In this document: positions 1 through 9,733 of the stretch, one piece after another
Layout of the letters: each line of letters opens with the position of its first letter
Numbering within the stretch: position 1 is the first letter of the stretch
NCBI RefSeq assembly: GCF_900996225.1
Contig: NZ_CAAJGL010000134.1
Span: forward strand, 291,996-355,995
Direction: 5' to 3'
Length of the DNA: 64,000 bases
Source: Paraburkholderia sp. BCC1884
GTDB lineage: Bacteria > Pseudomonadota > Gammaproteobacteria > Burkholderiales > Burkholderiaceae
Notes under the pieces: model-generated
What the model was told of the DNA's origin: nothing
What the model saw: only the letters and a program-made list of their open reading frames with translations
The model's database searches: none
Made by a program: the position numbers and the translations under genes

Positions 1-357
1 CGCTTGCGCCGTGCGCATGTCGCCGCCCGGCGCTCGTCCCACGCCGAGGTCGATGCGGTTCGGGAACAGTGCTTCGAGCATCATGAATTGCTCGGCGACT
101 TTGAACGGGCTGTAGTACGGCAGCATCACACCGCCCGAGCCCAATCGAATGCGCCGGGTGACGCTGCCCAGACGCGCCAGCATGACCTCGGGACACGGGT
201 TCGACACGCCTCGCAAGCCGTGATGTTCGGCGCACCAGTAGCGCGTATAGCCGAGATCGTCGGCGAGTTGCGCGAGTTCGACGGTGGCGGCGATCGCGTC
301 CGCCACGGAGTGCCCGGCGATCACGGGCGTTTGATCGAGCACGGAAAGTCGCGTCAT
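1..357 (-). CDS. Luciferase-like flavin monooxygenase, N-terminal part (cut by window edge)
   Basis: The reverse strand reads from an ATG at 357 without a stop to base 1, giving 119 codons beginning MTRLSVLDQTPV. The N-terminus matches the bacterial luciferase-like (LLM) family: an early beta strand, the segment ADDLGYTRYWCAEHHG (about residues 36-51), a TRRIRLGSGGVMLPYYSP stretch, and LFPNRIDLGVGRAPG. These enzymes use FMNH2 and O2; the substrate cannot be told from this part. It lies downstream of coaBC on the same strand with an 81-base gap. The C-terminal two thirds lie outside the window. Confidence 0.85.
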   Translation of the reverse strand, partial: MTRLSVLDQTPVIAGHSVADAIAATVELAQLADDLGYTRYWCAEHHGLRGVSNPCPEVMLARLGSVTRRIRLGSGGVMLPYYSPFKVAEQFMMLEALFPNRIDLGVGRAPGGDMRTAQA

Positions 358-438
358 GTCAGTACTGCTCCAGAAAACTCGGGTGCGCCCGGGCTGCGCG
401 CGGCGGCGTCAATCAACCACGCCGTCGCGAGCGGCCGT

Positions 439-1653
439 TCAGCGAATCAGACTCGTGTCAGGCAAACGCCTGGCGATTTCGGCGATCAGCGTGCGCGCGA
501 GCGTCTGCTTGTCGGCGCGTGGCAACTTGGTGGCGCCGGCCGCTTCGAACAGAACGACTTCGTTGTCATCCATGCCGAAGGTGAGCGGGCCGAGATTGCC
601 GATCAGCAGCGGCACGTTCTTACGCACGCGCTTCTCTTCGCCGTGCACATCGAGGTCGCCGCTTTCCGCCGCGAAACCGACCGCGAACGGCGGATGCGGC
701 AGCTTCGCCACCGCGGCCAGAATGTCCGGATTCTCGACGAAGTCGAAGCTCGGCAAGGCGTGGTCGGCGGTCTTCTTGATCTTGTGCTCGCTGACGTGGT
801 CGACACGCCAGTCGGCTACCGCCGCCACCCCGATGAAGATGTCGCTATCGGCGACCGCGCGCATCACGGCGTCATGCATCTGCTGCGCGGTTTGCACGTC
901 CTCGCGGAACACGCCCCACGGTGTGGGCAGCGCGACGGGACCGGCGACGAGATGGACCTCGGCGCCAGCCTGCTGCGCCGCACGGGCAAGCGCGAAACCC
1001 ATCTTCCCGCTCGAGCGATTGGTGATGCCGCGTACGGGATCGAGCGGTTCGAAGGTCGGGCCGGCGGTCAGCAACACGCGGCGGCCGGACAGAATCTTGG
1101 GTGCGAAGAACGACGCGATCGCCTCATAAGTCGCGGCCGCTTCGAGCATGCGCCCGTCACCGATTTCGCCGCAGGCTTGCGGGCCGGAATCCGGGCCCAG
1201 CAGTTCGACGCCGTCCGCACGCAGTTGCGTCACGTTGCGCTGCGTCGCCGGGTTCTGCCACATCTGGCGGTTCATCGCCGGGACGACCAGCAGCGGGCAA
1301 TCGCGCGCGACGCAGAGCGTCGAGAGCAGATCGTCGGCCATGCCGTGAGCGAGTTTGGCGAGGAAGTCGGTGGAGGCGGGCGCGATCACGATCGCATCGG
1401 CTTCACGCGACAGATCGATGTGCGCCATGTTGTTCGGCACGCGCCCATCCCATTGGCTCGTGTAGACCGGACGGCCTGACAGCGCCTGCATCGTGACAGG
1501 GGTGATGAACTGCGTGGCCGCTTCGGTCATGACGACCTGCACGGTCGCGCCGGCCTTGGCCAGCAGACGCGTGAGCTCGGCGATCTTGTAGCAGGCGATC
1601 CCGCCCGTCATGCCGAGGACTAGGTGTTTTCCTGCGAGTTCTGCGTTTGCCAA
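439..1653 (-). CDS. coaBC: Bifunctional phosphopantothenoylcysteine decarboxylase / phosphopantothenate-cysteine ligase
   Basis: CoaBC (Dfp) performs two steps of coenzyme A synthesis: it ligates cysteine to phosphopantothenate and decarboxylates the product. The N-terminal flavoprotein domain shows GMTGGIACYK, the catalytic His in NMAHIDLS, the PAMNRQMW motif and the active-site Cys in ACGEIGDGRM. The C-terminal ligase domain begins near LLTAGPTFEPLDPVRGITNRSSG and has the Lys motif HKIKK. I prefer the TTG at 1653 because GGAGG lies 5 bases upstream of it; an in-frame TTG at 1668 is the alternative. Length (404 aa) is normal. It is followed upstream by lspA on the same strand. Confidence 0.96.
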   Translation of the reverse strand: MANAELAGKHLVLGMTGGIACYKIAELTRLLAKAGATVQVVMTEAATQFITPVTMQALSGRPVYTSQWDGRVPNNMAHIDLSREADAIVIAPASTDFLAKLAHGMADDLLSTLCVARDCPLLVVPAMNRQMWQNPATQRNVTQLRADGVELLGPDSGPQACGEIGDGRMLEAAATYEAIASFFAPKILSGRRVLLTAGPTFEPLDPVRGITNRSSGKMGFALARAAQQAGAEVHLVAGPVALPTPWGVFREDVQTAQQMHDAVMRAVADSDIFIGVAAVADWRVDHVSEHKIKKTADHALPSFDFVENPDILAAVAKLPHPPFAVGFAAESGDLDVHGEEKRVRKNVPLLIGNLGPLTFGMDDNEVVLFEAAGATKLPRADKQTLARTLIAEIARRLPDTSLIR

Positions 1654-1755
1654 CGAAGCCTCCGACAAAGCGTGGTGGCAAGCGGCGCGGCGAGGCGTTG
1701 GATGCCCGCCGCCACCGCGCCTTTCAAGCGTGACGTCAGTGCGACGTCAGCGGCC

Positions 1756-2274
1756 TTAACGCGAGCCGCGTACGCGCCGCAATTCGTCCAGCACGAGCAG
1801 CACTGCGCCGACGGTGATCGCGCTGTCGGCGAGATTGAACGCCGGCCAGTGGTACGTGCGCACGTGGAAATCGAGGAAGTCGATCACGTGGCCGTATGCG
1901 AGCCGGTCGATCACATTGCCGAGCGCGCCGCCGAGAATCAGCGAGAGCGCCGTGCAAAACATCTTCTGCCCGCCGTGACGCTTGAGCAGGTAGCAGATCA
2001 CGAGCGCCGCGACCACGCCGAGCGCGGTGAACGCCCAACGTTGCCAGCCGCCCGCCATGGCGAGGAAGCTGAACGCCGCGCCACGGTTGTACACGACGAT
2101 CAGGTTGAAAAACGACGTGACCTCGTGCGCGATGCCGTAGGCGAACACCTTCTGCACCGCGATCTTGGTCAACTGATCGAACAGGATGACGATCAGCGCG
2201 ACGCCGAGCCAGGGGGCCAGCGAACCGCTTACAACCGGTGTTTTCGACGAGGTCTTCGACATGGTTCTCGCCAT
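1756..2274 (-). CDS. lspA: Lipoprotein signal peptidase (signal peptidase II)
   Basis: LspA is the inner-membrane aspartyl protease that removes signal peptides from diacylglyceryl-prolipoproteins. The 172 aa protein has four hydrophobic segments and both catalytic aspartates, in GNVIDRLAYG and VIDFLDFH/FNLADS. The start codon overlaps the ileS stop (TAATG), and AGGAG sits 9 bases upstream inside ileS, so translation is probably coupled. An internal ATG at 2262 is a weaker alternative. The ileS-lspA order is common in Proteobacteria. Confidence 0.96.
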   Translation of the reverse strand: MARTMSKTSSKTPVVSGSLAPWLGVALIVILFDQLTKIAVQKVFAYGIAHEVTSFFNLIVVYNRGAAFSFLAMAGGWQRWAFTALGVVAALVICYLLKRHGGQKMFCTALSLILGGALGNVIDRLAYGHVIDFLDFHVRTYHWPAFNLADSAITVGAVLLVLDELRRVRGSR

Positions 2275-5111
2275 TATGCCGCGCTCCTGGTTTCACCGTT
2301 ACCGAACAGATTGCTGAAGCAGCGGCCGCACAGCGTGGGGTGATCGGCGTGAGCGCCGACGTCCGCGCGGTAGTGCCAGCAGCGCTCGCATTTCAGATAC
2401 TTCGAGGCGATCACTTCGACACCTTCTTCGGCTTCGCTGTCGACCTTCACGACGCTCGCTGCCGACGTGATCAGCACGAACTTCAGGTCGTCGGCGAGGC
2501 TCGTGAGCGCGTCGTAACGCGCCCCGGCCGCACGGATTTCGACTTCCGCCTGCAACGACGAGCCGATCAGGTTGGCGACGCGCGCTTCTTCCAGCGCCTT
2601 GGTCACGTCGCTGCGCGCGGCGCGCAGGAGCGTCCACTTGTCGAGCAGGCCGCCTGCGTCCGGCACCGCCGGGAACGCGTGATACGTCTCGGTGAAAATC
2701 GTCTCGCTGTTCGGCTTGAACACCTTCCACGCTTCTTCTGCGGTGAACGACAGAAACGGCGCCATCAGACGCAGCAGGCCGTGCGCGATGTGATACAGCG
2801 CGGTCTGGGCCGAACGGCGGGCGACGGAGTCCGCAGCGGTCGTGTACAGACGGTCTTTCAACACGTCGAGATAGAAGCCGCCGAGGTCTTCCGAGCAGAA
2901 CGTCTGCAGCTTGGCGACCACCGGGTGGAACTCGTACTTGTCGTAGTGCGAGAGGATGTCGCTTTGCAGATTCGCCGACAACGCCACCGCATAGCGATCG
3001 ATCTCGAGCCAGTCTTCGACCGGGCGCGCGTGCTTCTCGTAGTCGAAGTCCGAAAGGTTCGCGAGCAGGAAGCGCAGCGTGTTGCGGATACGGCGATAGC
3101 CTTCCGTCACGCGCTTCAGGATTTCTTCCGAGATCGCCAGTTCGCCCGAGTAATCGGTCGACGCAATCCACAGGCGGATGATTTCCGCGCCGAGGCGGTT
3201 CGCCACCTCATGCGGATCGATACCGTTGCCGAGCGACTTGCTCATCTTGCGGCCTTCGCCGTCGACCGTGAAGCCGTGCGTGAGCAGCGCGTTGTACGGC
3301 GGACGGCCATCGAGCATCGAGGCGGTCAGCAGCGACGAATGGAACCAGCCGCGGTGTTGATCCGAGCCTTCCAGATACAGATCGGCCGGGAATTGCAGTT
3401 CGTCTTTGTGCGAGCCGCGCAGCACGTGCCAGTGCGTGGTGCCCGAATCGAACCAGACGTCCAGCGTGTCGCGATTCTTTTCGTACAGGTTGGCTTCGTC
3501 ACCCAGCAGTTCGCGCGGGTCGAGCGTTTGCCAGGCTTCGATGCCGGCCTTCTCGACACGTTGCGCGACTTCTTCGAGCAACTCGGGCGTGCGCGGATGC
3601 AGCGCGCCGGTTTCCTTGTGCACGAAGAAAGCCATCGGCACGCCCCATTGGCGTTGACGCGAGAGCGTCCAGTCCGGGCGATTGGCGATCATGCTGAACA
3701 GACGCTGCTTGCCCCACGCGGGATAGAAGGCGGTGTTCTCGATGCCTTCGAGCGCGGTTTCGCGCAGTGTCTTGTCGGTGTCGTTCGGCTTCACGTCCAT
3801 GCCGGCAAACCATTGCGAGGTCGCGCGGTAGATGATCGGCGTCTTGTGGCGCCAGCAGTGCATGTAGCTGTGCGTGTACTTCTCAGTGCGCATCAGCGTA
3901 CCGGCGGCTTGCAGCGCTTCGATGATCTGCGGATTGGCCGCCCAGATGGACAGGCCGCCGAACAGCGCGAGCGACTCGATATAGCGGCCGTCGCCCATCA
4001 CCGGATTGATGATGTCGGAGTCGGACATGCCGTGCGCCTTGCACGACACGAAGTCTTCCACGCCATAAGCCGGCGACGAGTGCACCACACCCGTACCCGT
4101 TTCGGTCGTCACGTAGTCGCCGAGATAGGCGGGTGCCGTGCGCTTGTAGCTCGGATGCGCGGACGCGAGCGGATGGTTGAAGCGCAGATTGACGAGCTTC
4201 TCGCCCGGCGTGGTGGCGATGATCGTGCCTTCCAGGCCGTATTGCTTGAGACATGCTTCAACGCGCTCTTCGGCGAGGATCAGCAAGCCGCGCGGCGTAT
4301 CGACCAGCGCGTAGACGATTTCCGGATGCAGGTTCAGCGCCTGGTTGGCGGGGATGGTCCACGGCGTGGTGGTCCAGATCACGATGCCGCCTTCCTCGCG
4401 CGGCAACGCGGCGAGACCGAACGCTTGCGCGGTCTTCTCCGGCTCGGCGAAGGTGAACAGCACGTCGATGGTCGGGTCGGTCTTGTCCTTGTATTCGACT
4501 TCCGCTTCGGCGAGCGCCGAGCCGCAATCGAAACACCAGTTGACCGGCTTCAGACCGCGGAACACGTAGCCTTTTTCCATGATCTTCGCGAGCGCGCGGA
4601 TTTCGCCGGCTTCGTTCGTGAAGTTCATGGTCTTGTACGGATTGTCCCAATCGCCGAGTACGCCCAGACGCCGGAAGCCGAGCTTCTGCTTCTCGATCTG
4701 TTCGGTCGCGTAGGCGCGCGCCTTCTGCATCACTTCGGCGGCCGGCAGCGATTTGCCGAACTGCTTTTCGATCTGGATTTCGATCGGCATGCCGTGGCAG
4801 TCCCAGCCCGGCACGTAGACCGCGTCGAAGCCCGCCAGATTGCGCGCCTTGACGATCATGTCCTTGAGAATCTTGTTCACCGCGTGGCCGAGGTGGATGT
4901 CACCGTTCGCATACGGCGGGCCGTCGTGCAGGATGAACTTCTTGCGGCCCTTGCTGGCGGCGCGGATCTTTTCGTAGATCTTGTCTTCCTGCCACTCCTT
5001 GACCCATTGCGGCTCGCGCCTGGGCAGGTCGCCGCGCATCGGGAACGGCGTGTCGAGCAGGTTGACCGGGTAGCGTGACTGCGGTTTCGAATCGGCTTTC
5101 TTGTTGCTCAT
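2274..5111 (-). CDS. ileS: Isoleucyl-tRNA synthetase
   Basis: Class I aminoacyl-tRNA synthetase that charges tRNA-Ile. The 945 aa protein has the HIGH signature as HLGH (about residues 73-76), a large CP1 editing insertion, the KMSKS signature in RKMSKSLGNG, and a C-terminal zinc-binding knuckle (CERCWHY...CGRCFSNL). The chosen ATG at 5111 begins MSNKKADSKPQ, the typical betaproteobacterial start; an upstream in-frame start at 5198 would add 29 atypical residues. It is followed directly by lspA with a one-base overlap and preceded by ribF on the same strand. Confidence 0.98.
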   Translation of the reverse strand: MSNKKADSKPQSRYPVNLLDTPFPMRGDLPRREPQWVKEWQEDKIYEKIRAASKGRKKFILHDGPPYANGDIHLGHAVNKILKDMIVKARNLAGFDAVYVPGWDCHGMPIEIQIEKQFGKSLPAAEVMQKARAYATEQIEKQKLGFRRLGVLGDWDNPYKTMNFTNEAGEIRALAKIMEKGYVFRGLKPVNWCFDCGSALAEAEVEYKDKTDPTIDVLFTFAEPEKTAQAFGLAALPREEGGIVIWTTTPWTIPANQALNLHPEIVYALVDTPRGLLILAEERVEACLKQYGLEGTIIATTPGEKLVNLRFNHPLASAHPSYKRTAPAYLGDYVTTETGTGVVHSSPAYGVEDFVSCKAHGMSDSDIINPVMGDGRYIESLALFGGLSIWAANPQIIEALQAAGTLMRTEKYTHSYMHCWRHKTPIIYRATSQWFAGMDVKPNDTDKTLRETALEGIENTAFYPAWGKQRLFSMIANRPDWTLSRQRQWGVPMAFFVHKETGALHPRTPELLEEVAQRVEKAGIEAWQTLDPRELLGDEANLYEKNRDTLDVWFDSGTTHWHVLRGSHKDELQFPADLYLEGSDQHRGWFHSSLLTASMLDGRPPYNALLTHGFTVDGEGRKMSKSLGNGIDPHEVANRLGAEIIRLWIASTDYSGELAISEEILKRVTEGYRRIRNTLRFLLANLSDFDYEKHARPVEDWLEIDRYAVALSANLQSDILSHYDKYEFHPVVAKLQTFCSEDLGGFYLDVLKDRLYTTAADSVARRSAQTALYHIAHGLLRLMAPFLSFTAEEAWKVFKPNSETIFTETYHAFPAVPDAGGLLDKWTLLRAARSDVTKALEEARVANLIGSSLQAEVEIRAAGARYDALTSLADDLKFVLITSAASVVKVDSEAEEGVEVIASKYLKCERCWHYRADVGAHADHPTLCGRCFSNLFGNGETRSAA

Positions 5112-5277
5112 GATGTGGTCGCGGTGAATTCTTTCTATGCGCGGCGTGGCGCGGGTTGCGCACGTTGCGCGTGAGCGTGGGGCGCGCCCGGCAGGCATGT
5201 CGCGTGATCCACGGACGCCCTTCGATGCGCGCAGCGCGGGTCCGTGCGGCGCTCAGCGCGCGCACGGACCACGGCGG

Positions 5278-6273
5278 CTATCTAATTCGGTCGGTGGCCG
5301 AGGTGGCGAAGCCGGTTGAGCGGCTGCCCGGCGTGTCGGCGCCAACGGCCGCGAACCAGGCGCGGGTGTTGGTCACGTCGCGCGCGATGGCGGCGGTCAG
5401 CGTTTCGAGGTCGACGTACTTTTCCTCGTCGCGCAGCTTCTTCAGGAATTCGACGCGCACGAGTTTGCCATACGCGTCGCCGTGCCAGTCGAGCAGGTGC
5501 ACTTCGAGCAGCACGCGGCCGGAATCGTCGACGGTGGGGCGCAAACCGAGGCTTGCAACGCCCGGCAGCGGCTCGTCCGCTACGCCGTGCACGCGCACCA
5601 CGAAAATGCCCGACAGCGCCGGCCGCTTGTGAGCGATCGCCAGATTGAGCGTGGGAAAGCCGAGATCGCGGCCGAGCTTCATGCCGTGCACGACGTGGCC
5701 GCTGATCAGATAATCGCGGCCCAACGCGGAACGTGCCGAATCGAGGTCGCCTGCCACCAGTGCGGCGCGCACGCCGGAGCTGGAAATGCGCGCGCCCGAT
5801 GGGTCGGCGACCGTGGCCATCTGCTCGACTTCGAAACCGTGCTGTTGACCGGCTGCCTTGAGCGAATCGAAATCGCCCGCCCGTTTCGCGCCATAGCGGA
5901 AGTCGTCGCCGATCATCACCCAGCGCGCATGCAGCCCGTTGACGATGATGCGTTCCACGAACGCATCCGGCGACTGGCTGGCGAAGGTCTGGTTGAAATG
6001 CTCGACCACCACCCGATCGACGCCGTTGGTGCGCAGCGCCTCGAGCTTGTCGCGCAACATCGCGATGCGCGGCGGCGCACCGGCCGGATTGAAGAACTCG
6101 CGCGGGTGCGGCTCGAAGGTCATCACGCAGACGGGCAGGCCGCGCGCATCGGCGGCTTCGCGCACGCGCGCGAGCAAAGCCTGATGGCCGCGGTGGACAC
6201 CGTCGAAGTTGCCGATGGTCAGTGCGCAGGGCGCACGGCTTTCAGCATTGGGAAGACCGCGGAAGACTCTCAC
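5278..6273 (-). CDS. ribF: Bifunctional riboflavin kinase / FAD synthetase
   Basis: RibF phosphorylates riboflavin to FMN and adenylates FMN to FAD. The N-terminal nucleotidyltransferase domain carries LTIGNFDGVHRGHQALL; the C-terminal kinase domain carries GRDLGFPTLNLA and LDWHGDAYGK. I take the GTG at 6273 (product begins VRVFRGLPNAE), which matches the usual RibF start; the frame stays open to 6315 without homology-like sequence. It is the first gene of the ribF-ileS-lspA-coaBC run and is divergent from purN, with a perfect TATAAT on the minus strand at 6319-6324. Confidence 0.96.
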   Translation of the reverse strand: MRVFRGLPNAESRAPCALTIGNFDGVHRGHQALLARVREAADARGLPVCVMTFEPHPREFFNPAGAPPRIAMLRDKLEALRTNGVDRVVVEHFNQTFASQSPDAFVERIIVNGLHARWVMIGDDFRYGAKRAGDFDSLKAAGQQHGFEVEQMATVADPSGARISSSGVRAALVAGDLDSARSALGRDYLISGHVVHGMKLGRDLGFPTLNLAIAHKRPALSGIFVVRVHGVADEPLPGVASLGLRPTVDDSGRVLLEVHLLDWHGDAYGKLVRVEFLKKLRDEEKYVDLETLTAAIARDVTNTRAWFAAVGADTPGSRSTGFATSATDRIR

Positions 6274-6318
6274 GATAGCGGGTTGGAGTAGGGCGGCCGG
6301 GGTGCCGCAAAACAAACG

Positions 6319-6324
6319 ATTATA
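6319..6324 (-). promoter_or_regulatory. Possible -10 element for ribF
   Basis: The minus strand reads TATAAT here, about 45 bases upstream of the ribF GTG, in the divergent ribF/purN gap. No good -35 box is found at 16-18 bases spacing, so the assignment is tentative. Confidence 0.35.
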
Positions 6325-6389
6325 AACGCTCGGCGCGGCAGACGGCGGCGCGTCGCGGTTTCAGGGTCTCCGAATGATAAAATCCGCGG

Positions 6390-7043
6390 ATGAAAAAACT
6401 CGTCATCCTGATTTCGGGGCGGGGAAGCAACATGGAAGCCATCGTCCGGGCCTGCTCGAACGAGGCTTGGGCCGCGCAAGTCGCCGCTGTGATTGCCAAC
6501 CGTCCGGACGCCGCGGGCCTTGCGTTCGCGGCGTCGCACGGCATTGCCACGGCGGTGGTCGACCATCGCCAGTATCCCGGGCGCGACAGCTTCGACGCGG
6601 CGCTGGCTCGGCAAATCGACAGTTTCGCGCCGGATCTGGTGGTACTCGCTGGATTCATGCGGGTGCTGACAGCCGGTTTCGTCGACCATTACGCTGGACG
6701 CATGTTAAATGTGCATCCGTCGCTGCTGCCGAGCTTCCCGGGCCTGAAAACCCATCAACAGGCGCTCGACGCCGGCGTGCGGCTGCACGGCGCGTCGGTG
6801 CATTTTGTCACGTCGCAGCTGGATCACGGGCCGATCGTCGCGCAGGCGGCGGTTCCCGTAGTAGCAGGCGACACCCCCGCCACGCTCGCCGAACGCGTGC
6901 TGGCAACCGAACATATTATTTATCCACGCGCGGTGCGCTGGTTCGTCGAAGGGCGTCTTGCTCTCGACGGCTTGCGTGTCACGCTTACGCCGTCAGAGCC
7001 GCAATGGCTCTTTGCCGGTCACACCGCCGGAGAGGGCGCATGA
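6390..7043 (+). CDS. purN: Phosphoribosylglycinamide formyltransferase (10-formyl-THF dependent)
   Basis: PurN transfers a formyl group from 10-formyltetrahydrofolate to GAR in purine synthesis. The 217 aa protein has the N-terminal LISGRGSNMEAI motif and the catalytic Asn107, His109 (LNVHPSLLPSF) and Asp145 (QLDHGPIV). A TAAAAT lies only 7 bases upstream of the ATG, so if that is the -10 box the message would be nearly leaderless. The stop overlaps the start of the next gene (ATGA), which indicates coupling with the methyltransferase. Confidence 0.96.
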   Translation: MKKLVILISGRGSNMEAIVRACSNEAWAAQVAAVIANRPDAAGLAFAASHGIATAVVDHRQYPGRDSFDAALARQIDSFAPDLVVLAGFMRVLTAGFVDHYAGRMLNVHPSLLPSFPGLKTHQQALDAGVRLHGASVHFVTSQLDHGPIVAQAAVPVVAGDTPATLAERVLATEHIIYPRAVRWFVEGRLALDGLRVTLTPSEPQWLFAGHTAGEGA

Positions 7044-8299
7044 GATTGCATGGTTTTTTGATTGGACAAACCGAGACTTTGCTGGCTGAAGTCCTGAAAC
7101 TCACCGGTCCGGCCGACGCCACCACGAGCCGCTTTTTCCGCGCCCATCCGAAGCTCGGGCACGGCGAGCGCGGCGTGATCGCCGAGGCCGTGTTCGCGGT
7201 TCTGCGTCGCCGCATGGAATTCGCTCACCTGGCCGAAAGCGGCGCCGGTAGCCCGGCGCGACGCATGGCGCTGCTGGGCCTGATGCAGACGGCGGGGCGT
7301 ACCGCGCTCAAGCCATTCGTGTCGGAAACGGAGTTGAGCTGGCTCGAACATGTGTCGAAGATCGACCCGGAAACCCTGCCGCTGCGGATTCGCCTGAATC
7401 TGCCCGACTGGATCTACCAGTCGCTGGCCAAGCGTTTCGAACCCGCCGAGCTGGCGCAACTGGCCGCCGCGCTGAACTATCCGGCGCCGCTGGATTTGCG
7501 CTCGAACCCGATCAAGGCGAGCCGCGACGACGTGCTGAACGCGCTGTCGAAGGCGGGCATCGAGGGCGGCGCGACGCCGTTCGCGCCGTTCGGCGTGCGG
7601 GTGGTCGGCAAGCCGCCGCTCACCAAGCTCGACGCGTTCCAGCACGGCTGGGTCGAAGTGCAGGACGAAGGCAGCCAGCTGCTGTGCTCGCTGGTCGCGC
7701 CCAAGCGCGGCGAGATGATCGTCGACTTCTGCGCGGGCGCGGGCGGCAAGACGCTGGCGCTGGGCGCGGCAATGCGCTCCACCGGCCGGCTGTACGCTTT
7801 CGATATCTCCGAGCGTCGTCTGGCCAAGCTCAAGCCGCGCCTTGCGCGCAGCGGGCTGTCGAACGTGAATCCGGTGCTGATCGATAGCGAACACGACGCC
7901 AAGATCAAACGCCTCGCGGGCAAGATCGACCGTGTGCTGGTCGACGCGCCGTGCAGCGGCTTGGGCACGTTGCGCCGTAATCCGGACCTGAAGTGGCGTC
8001 AGTCGCCGGATTCGGTGGCCGAGCTGGCACCGAAGCAGGCGTCGATTCTCGCCAGCGCTTCGCGTCTGGTGAAGAAGGGCGGCCGTCTCGTCTACGCGAC
8101 CTGCTCGATTCTCGAAGAGGAAAACGAAGCGGTCGTGCAGCAGTTCCTCGCCGATCATCCGGACTTTGCGCTGGTACCCGCACGCGACGTGCTGGCCGAA
8201 CAGCGTATCGACCTGGAAATGGGCGACTATCTTTCGCTGTGGCCGCACCGCCACGCAACCGACGGTTTCTTCGCCGCCGTGCTGGAACGCCAGAGCTAA
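7040..8299 (+). CDS. RsmB/NOP-family RNA cytosine-5 methyltransferase
   Basis: SAM-dependent m5C RNA methyltransferase of the RsmB/NOL1/NOP2/Sun family, 419 aa. The SAM site is VDFCAGAGGKTLALG; the two family cysteines are in VDAPCSGLGTLRRNP and YATCSILEEENE. The N-terminal region is shorter than in E. coli RsmB and lacks a clear NusB-like domain, so the exact rRNA target is uncertain. Start chosen at ATG 7040, which overlaps the purN stop; the frame is open further upstream inside purN but without family similarity. Confidence 0.9.
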   Translation: MRLHGFLIGQTETLLAEVLKLTGPADATTSRFFRAHPKLGHGERGVIAEAVFAVLRRRMEFAHLAESGAGSPARRMALLGLMQTAGRTALKPFVSETELSWLEHVSKIDPETLPLRIRLNLPDWIYQSLAKRFEPAELAQLAAALNYPAPLDLRSNPIKASRDDVLNALSKAGIEGGATPFAPFGVRVVGKPPLTKLDAFQHGWVEVQDEGSQLLCSLVAPKRGEMIVDFCAGAGGKTLALGAAMRSTGRLYAFDISERRLAKLKPRLARSGLSNVNPVLIDSEHDAKIKRLAGKIDRVLVDAPCSGLGTLRRNPDLKWRQSPDSVAELAPKQASILASASRLVKKGGRLVYATCSILEEENEAVVQQFLADHPDFALVPARDVLAEQRIDLEMGDYLSLWPHRHATDGFFAAVLERQS

Positions 8300-8377
8300 C
8301 AAGCCGCACAGGCTTTTTGCCGGCGCAGGGTGGGTCCGCATCATGACCCGCTGTGCGCCGGCGATTTCGGCGACATC

Positions 8378-9733
8378 ATGCAAAACCGTATCTTTTCTCA
8401 CGTGTTCGGCGATCTTGCGCGCGACTTCGGCCAGCCGGTCATGCTCTGGCAGGTCGGCGTTCTGCTCGGCACGCTCCTGATCGCGTGGCTGGTCGCGCGC
8501 GTGTTGCGCCGCGCGCTGGATCTGCGCCGCCAGACGCGTTATCAGACGCTGCGTTTCGGTGCCGAAAGCCTGGATCGCGCATTCTTTCCGCTGATCGGTG
8601 CGGTGCTCGTGTGGCTCGCGCGCACGATCACCGCGCCGTTCATGCACACGGCGCTACTCGATCTCGCGCTGGTGCCGCTGTTCGGTATCGGCTTGATTTA
8701 CATCGTATTTTTCTTCGCGCGACGGGTGTTTAGCCACGACGGCGAAACCCATCCGATGCTGTTCCTGGTGGAAAAGGCCGTCTCGCTGGTCGTGTGGATC
8801 GGCATGGTGCTTACCGTCATGGGCATCCAGGACGACGTGATCGGCTGGATGGGCAGCGTGCACTTCCGCGTCGCCAATGCCCATATGACGCTGCTGTCGC
8901 TCGTCACCGGGCTGCTGTGGGTGTGCGTGACGATGATCGTCGCGATGTGGCTCGGCTCCGCGTTCGAAGACCGCCTGATGCGCGCGACCACGCTCGACGC
9001 CAATCTGAAGGTGGTCGTGGCGCGCGTCGGCCGGGCGGCGTTCGTGCTGGCGGCGATTTTGATCAGTCTCTCGCTGGTCGGCATCGACATCACCGTGCTG
9101 GGCGTGTTCGGCGGCGCGCTGGGTGTCGGGCTCGGCTTCGGTTTGCAGAAGATCGCCAGCAACTATGTGTCGGGCTTCATTATCCTGATCGACCGTTCGC
9201 TGCGGATCGGCGACACGATCAACGTGAGCGGCCTGCAGGGCATGGTCACGCAGATTCGTACCCGCTATACCGTGGTGCGCGGGCTGGACGGCATCGAGAC
9301 GCTGATCCCGAACGAGAAGCTGATTACGGACGTGGTGCAGAACCAGTCGTCCTATCTGACTCGCGGCTACGCCAAAGTGGCGGTGCAGGTCGCTTACACG
9401 TCGGACGTGGAGCGCGCCATGGCGCTGCTGGCCGAGGCCGCCATGGGCGTGCCTCGCGTGCTGCAGGAGCCGGCGCCTACGCCCTATCTGGCGAGCTTTG
9501 GCGCCGACGGCATCAATCTGGAACTGGGCTTCTGGATCGATGAGGCCGCGACGGGAACCTCGGGCGTGCGCTCAGCAGTCAATCGCAATATCTGGCGATT
9601 GTTTTCCGAACATGGCATCTCGATTCCGTTTGCTCAGCGCGAAGTGCGGATCGTAGGCAACATCAGCGACGCGATGCCGCATCCGGTAACAATGACCGCG
9701 CCCGCGGCGAATCAGGCGGACAACGCCCGCTGA
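8378..9733 (+). CDS. MscS-family mechanosensitive ion channel
   Basis: Inner-membrane small-conductance mechanosensitive channel, or a paralogue with several TM segments. About 451 aa: four to five hydrophobic segments in the first 280 residues, then the MscS pore and beta-domain signature ALGVGLGFGLQKIASNYVSGFIIL followed by DRSLRIGDTINVSG and IETLIPNEKLI. The C-terminus ends in a short low-complexity tail. I choose ATG 8378 (MQNRIFSHVFG); a GTG at 8330 in frame would add 16 residues. It follows the methyltransferase by 78 bases. Confidence 0.9.
   Translation: MQNRIFSHVFGDLARDFGQPVMLWQVGVLLGTLLIAWLVARVLRRALDLRRQTRYQTLRFGAESLDRAFFPLIGAVLVWLARTITAPFMHTALLDLALVPLFGIGLIYIVFFFARRVFSHDGETHPMLFLVEKAVSLVVWIGMVLTVMGIQDDVIGWMGSVHFRVANAHMTLLSLVTGLLWVCVTMIVAMWLGSAFEDRLMRATTLDANLKVVVARVGRAAFVLAAILISLSLVGIDITVLGVFGGALGVGLGFGLQKIASNYVSGFIILIDRSLRIGDTINVSGLQGMVTQIRTRYTVVRGLDGIETLIPNEKLITDVVQNQSSYLTRGYAKVAVQVAYTSDVERAMALLAEAAMGVPRVLQEPAPTPYLASFGADGINLELGFWIDEAATGTSGVRSAVNRNIWRLFSEHGISIPFAQREVRIVGNISDAMPHPVTMTAPAANQADNAR

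Noticed and set aside
4..1479. A 491-codon plus-strand open frame
   Set aside because: Antisense to the LLM monooxygenase and coaBC, both of which have clear family motifs on the minus strand.
2238..5078. A 946-codon open frame on the plus strand
   Set aside because: It lies exactly opposite ileS; the translation is Arg/His/Val-rich without any family motif, a typical shadow frame in high-GC DNA.
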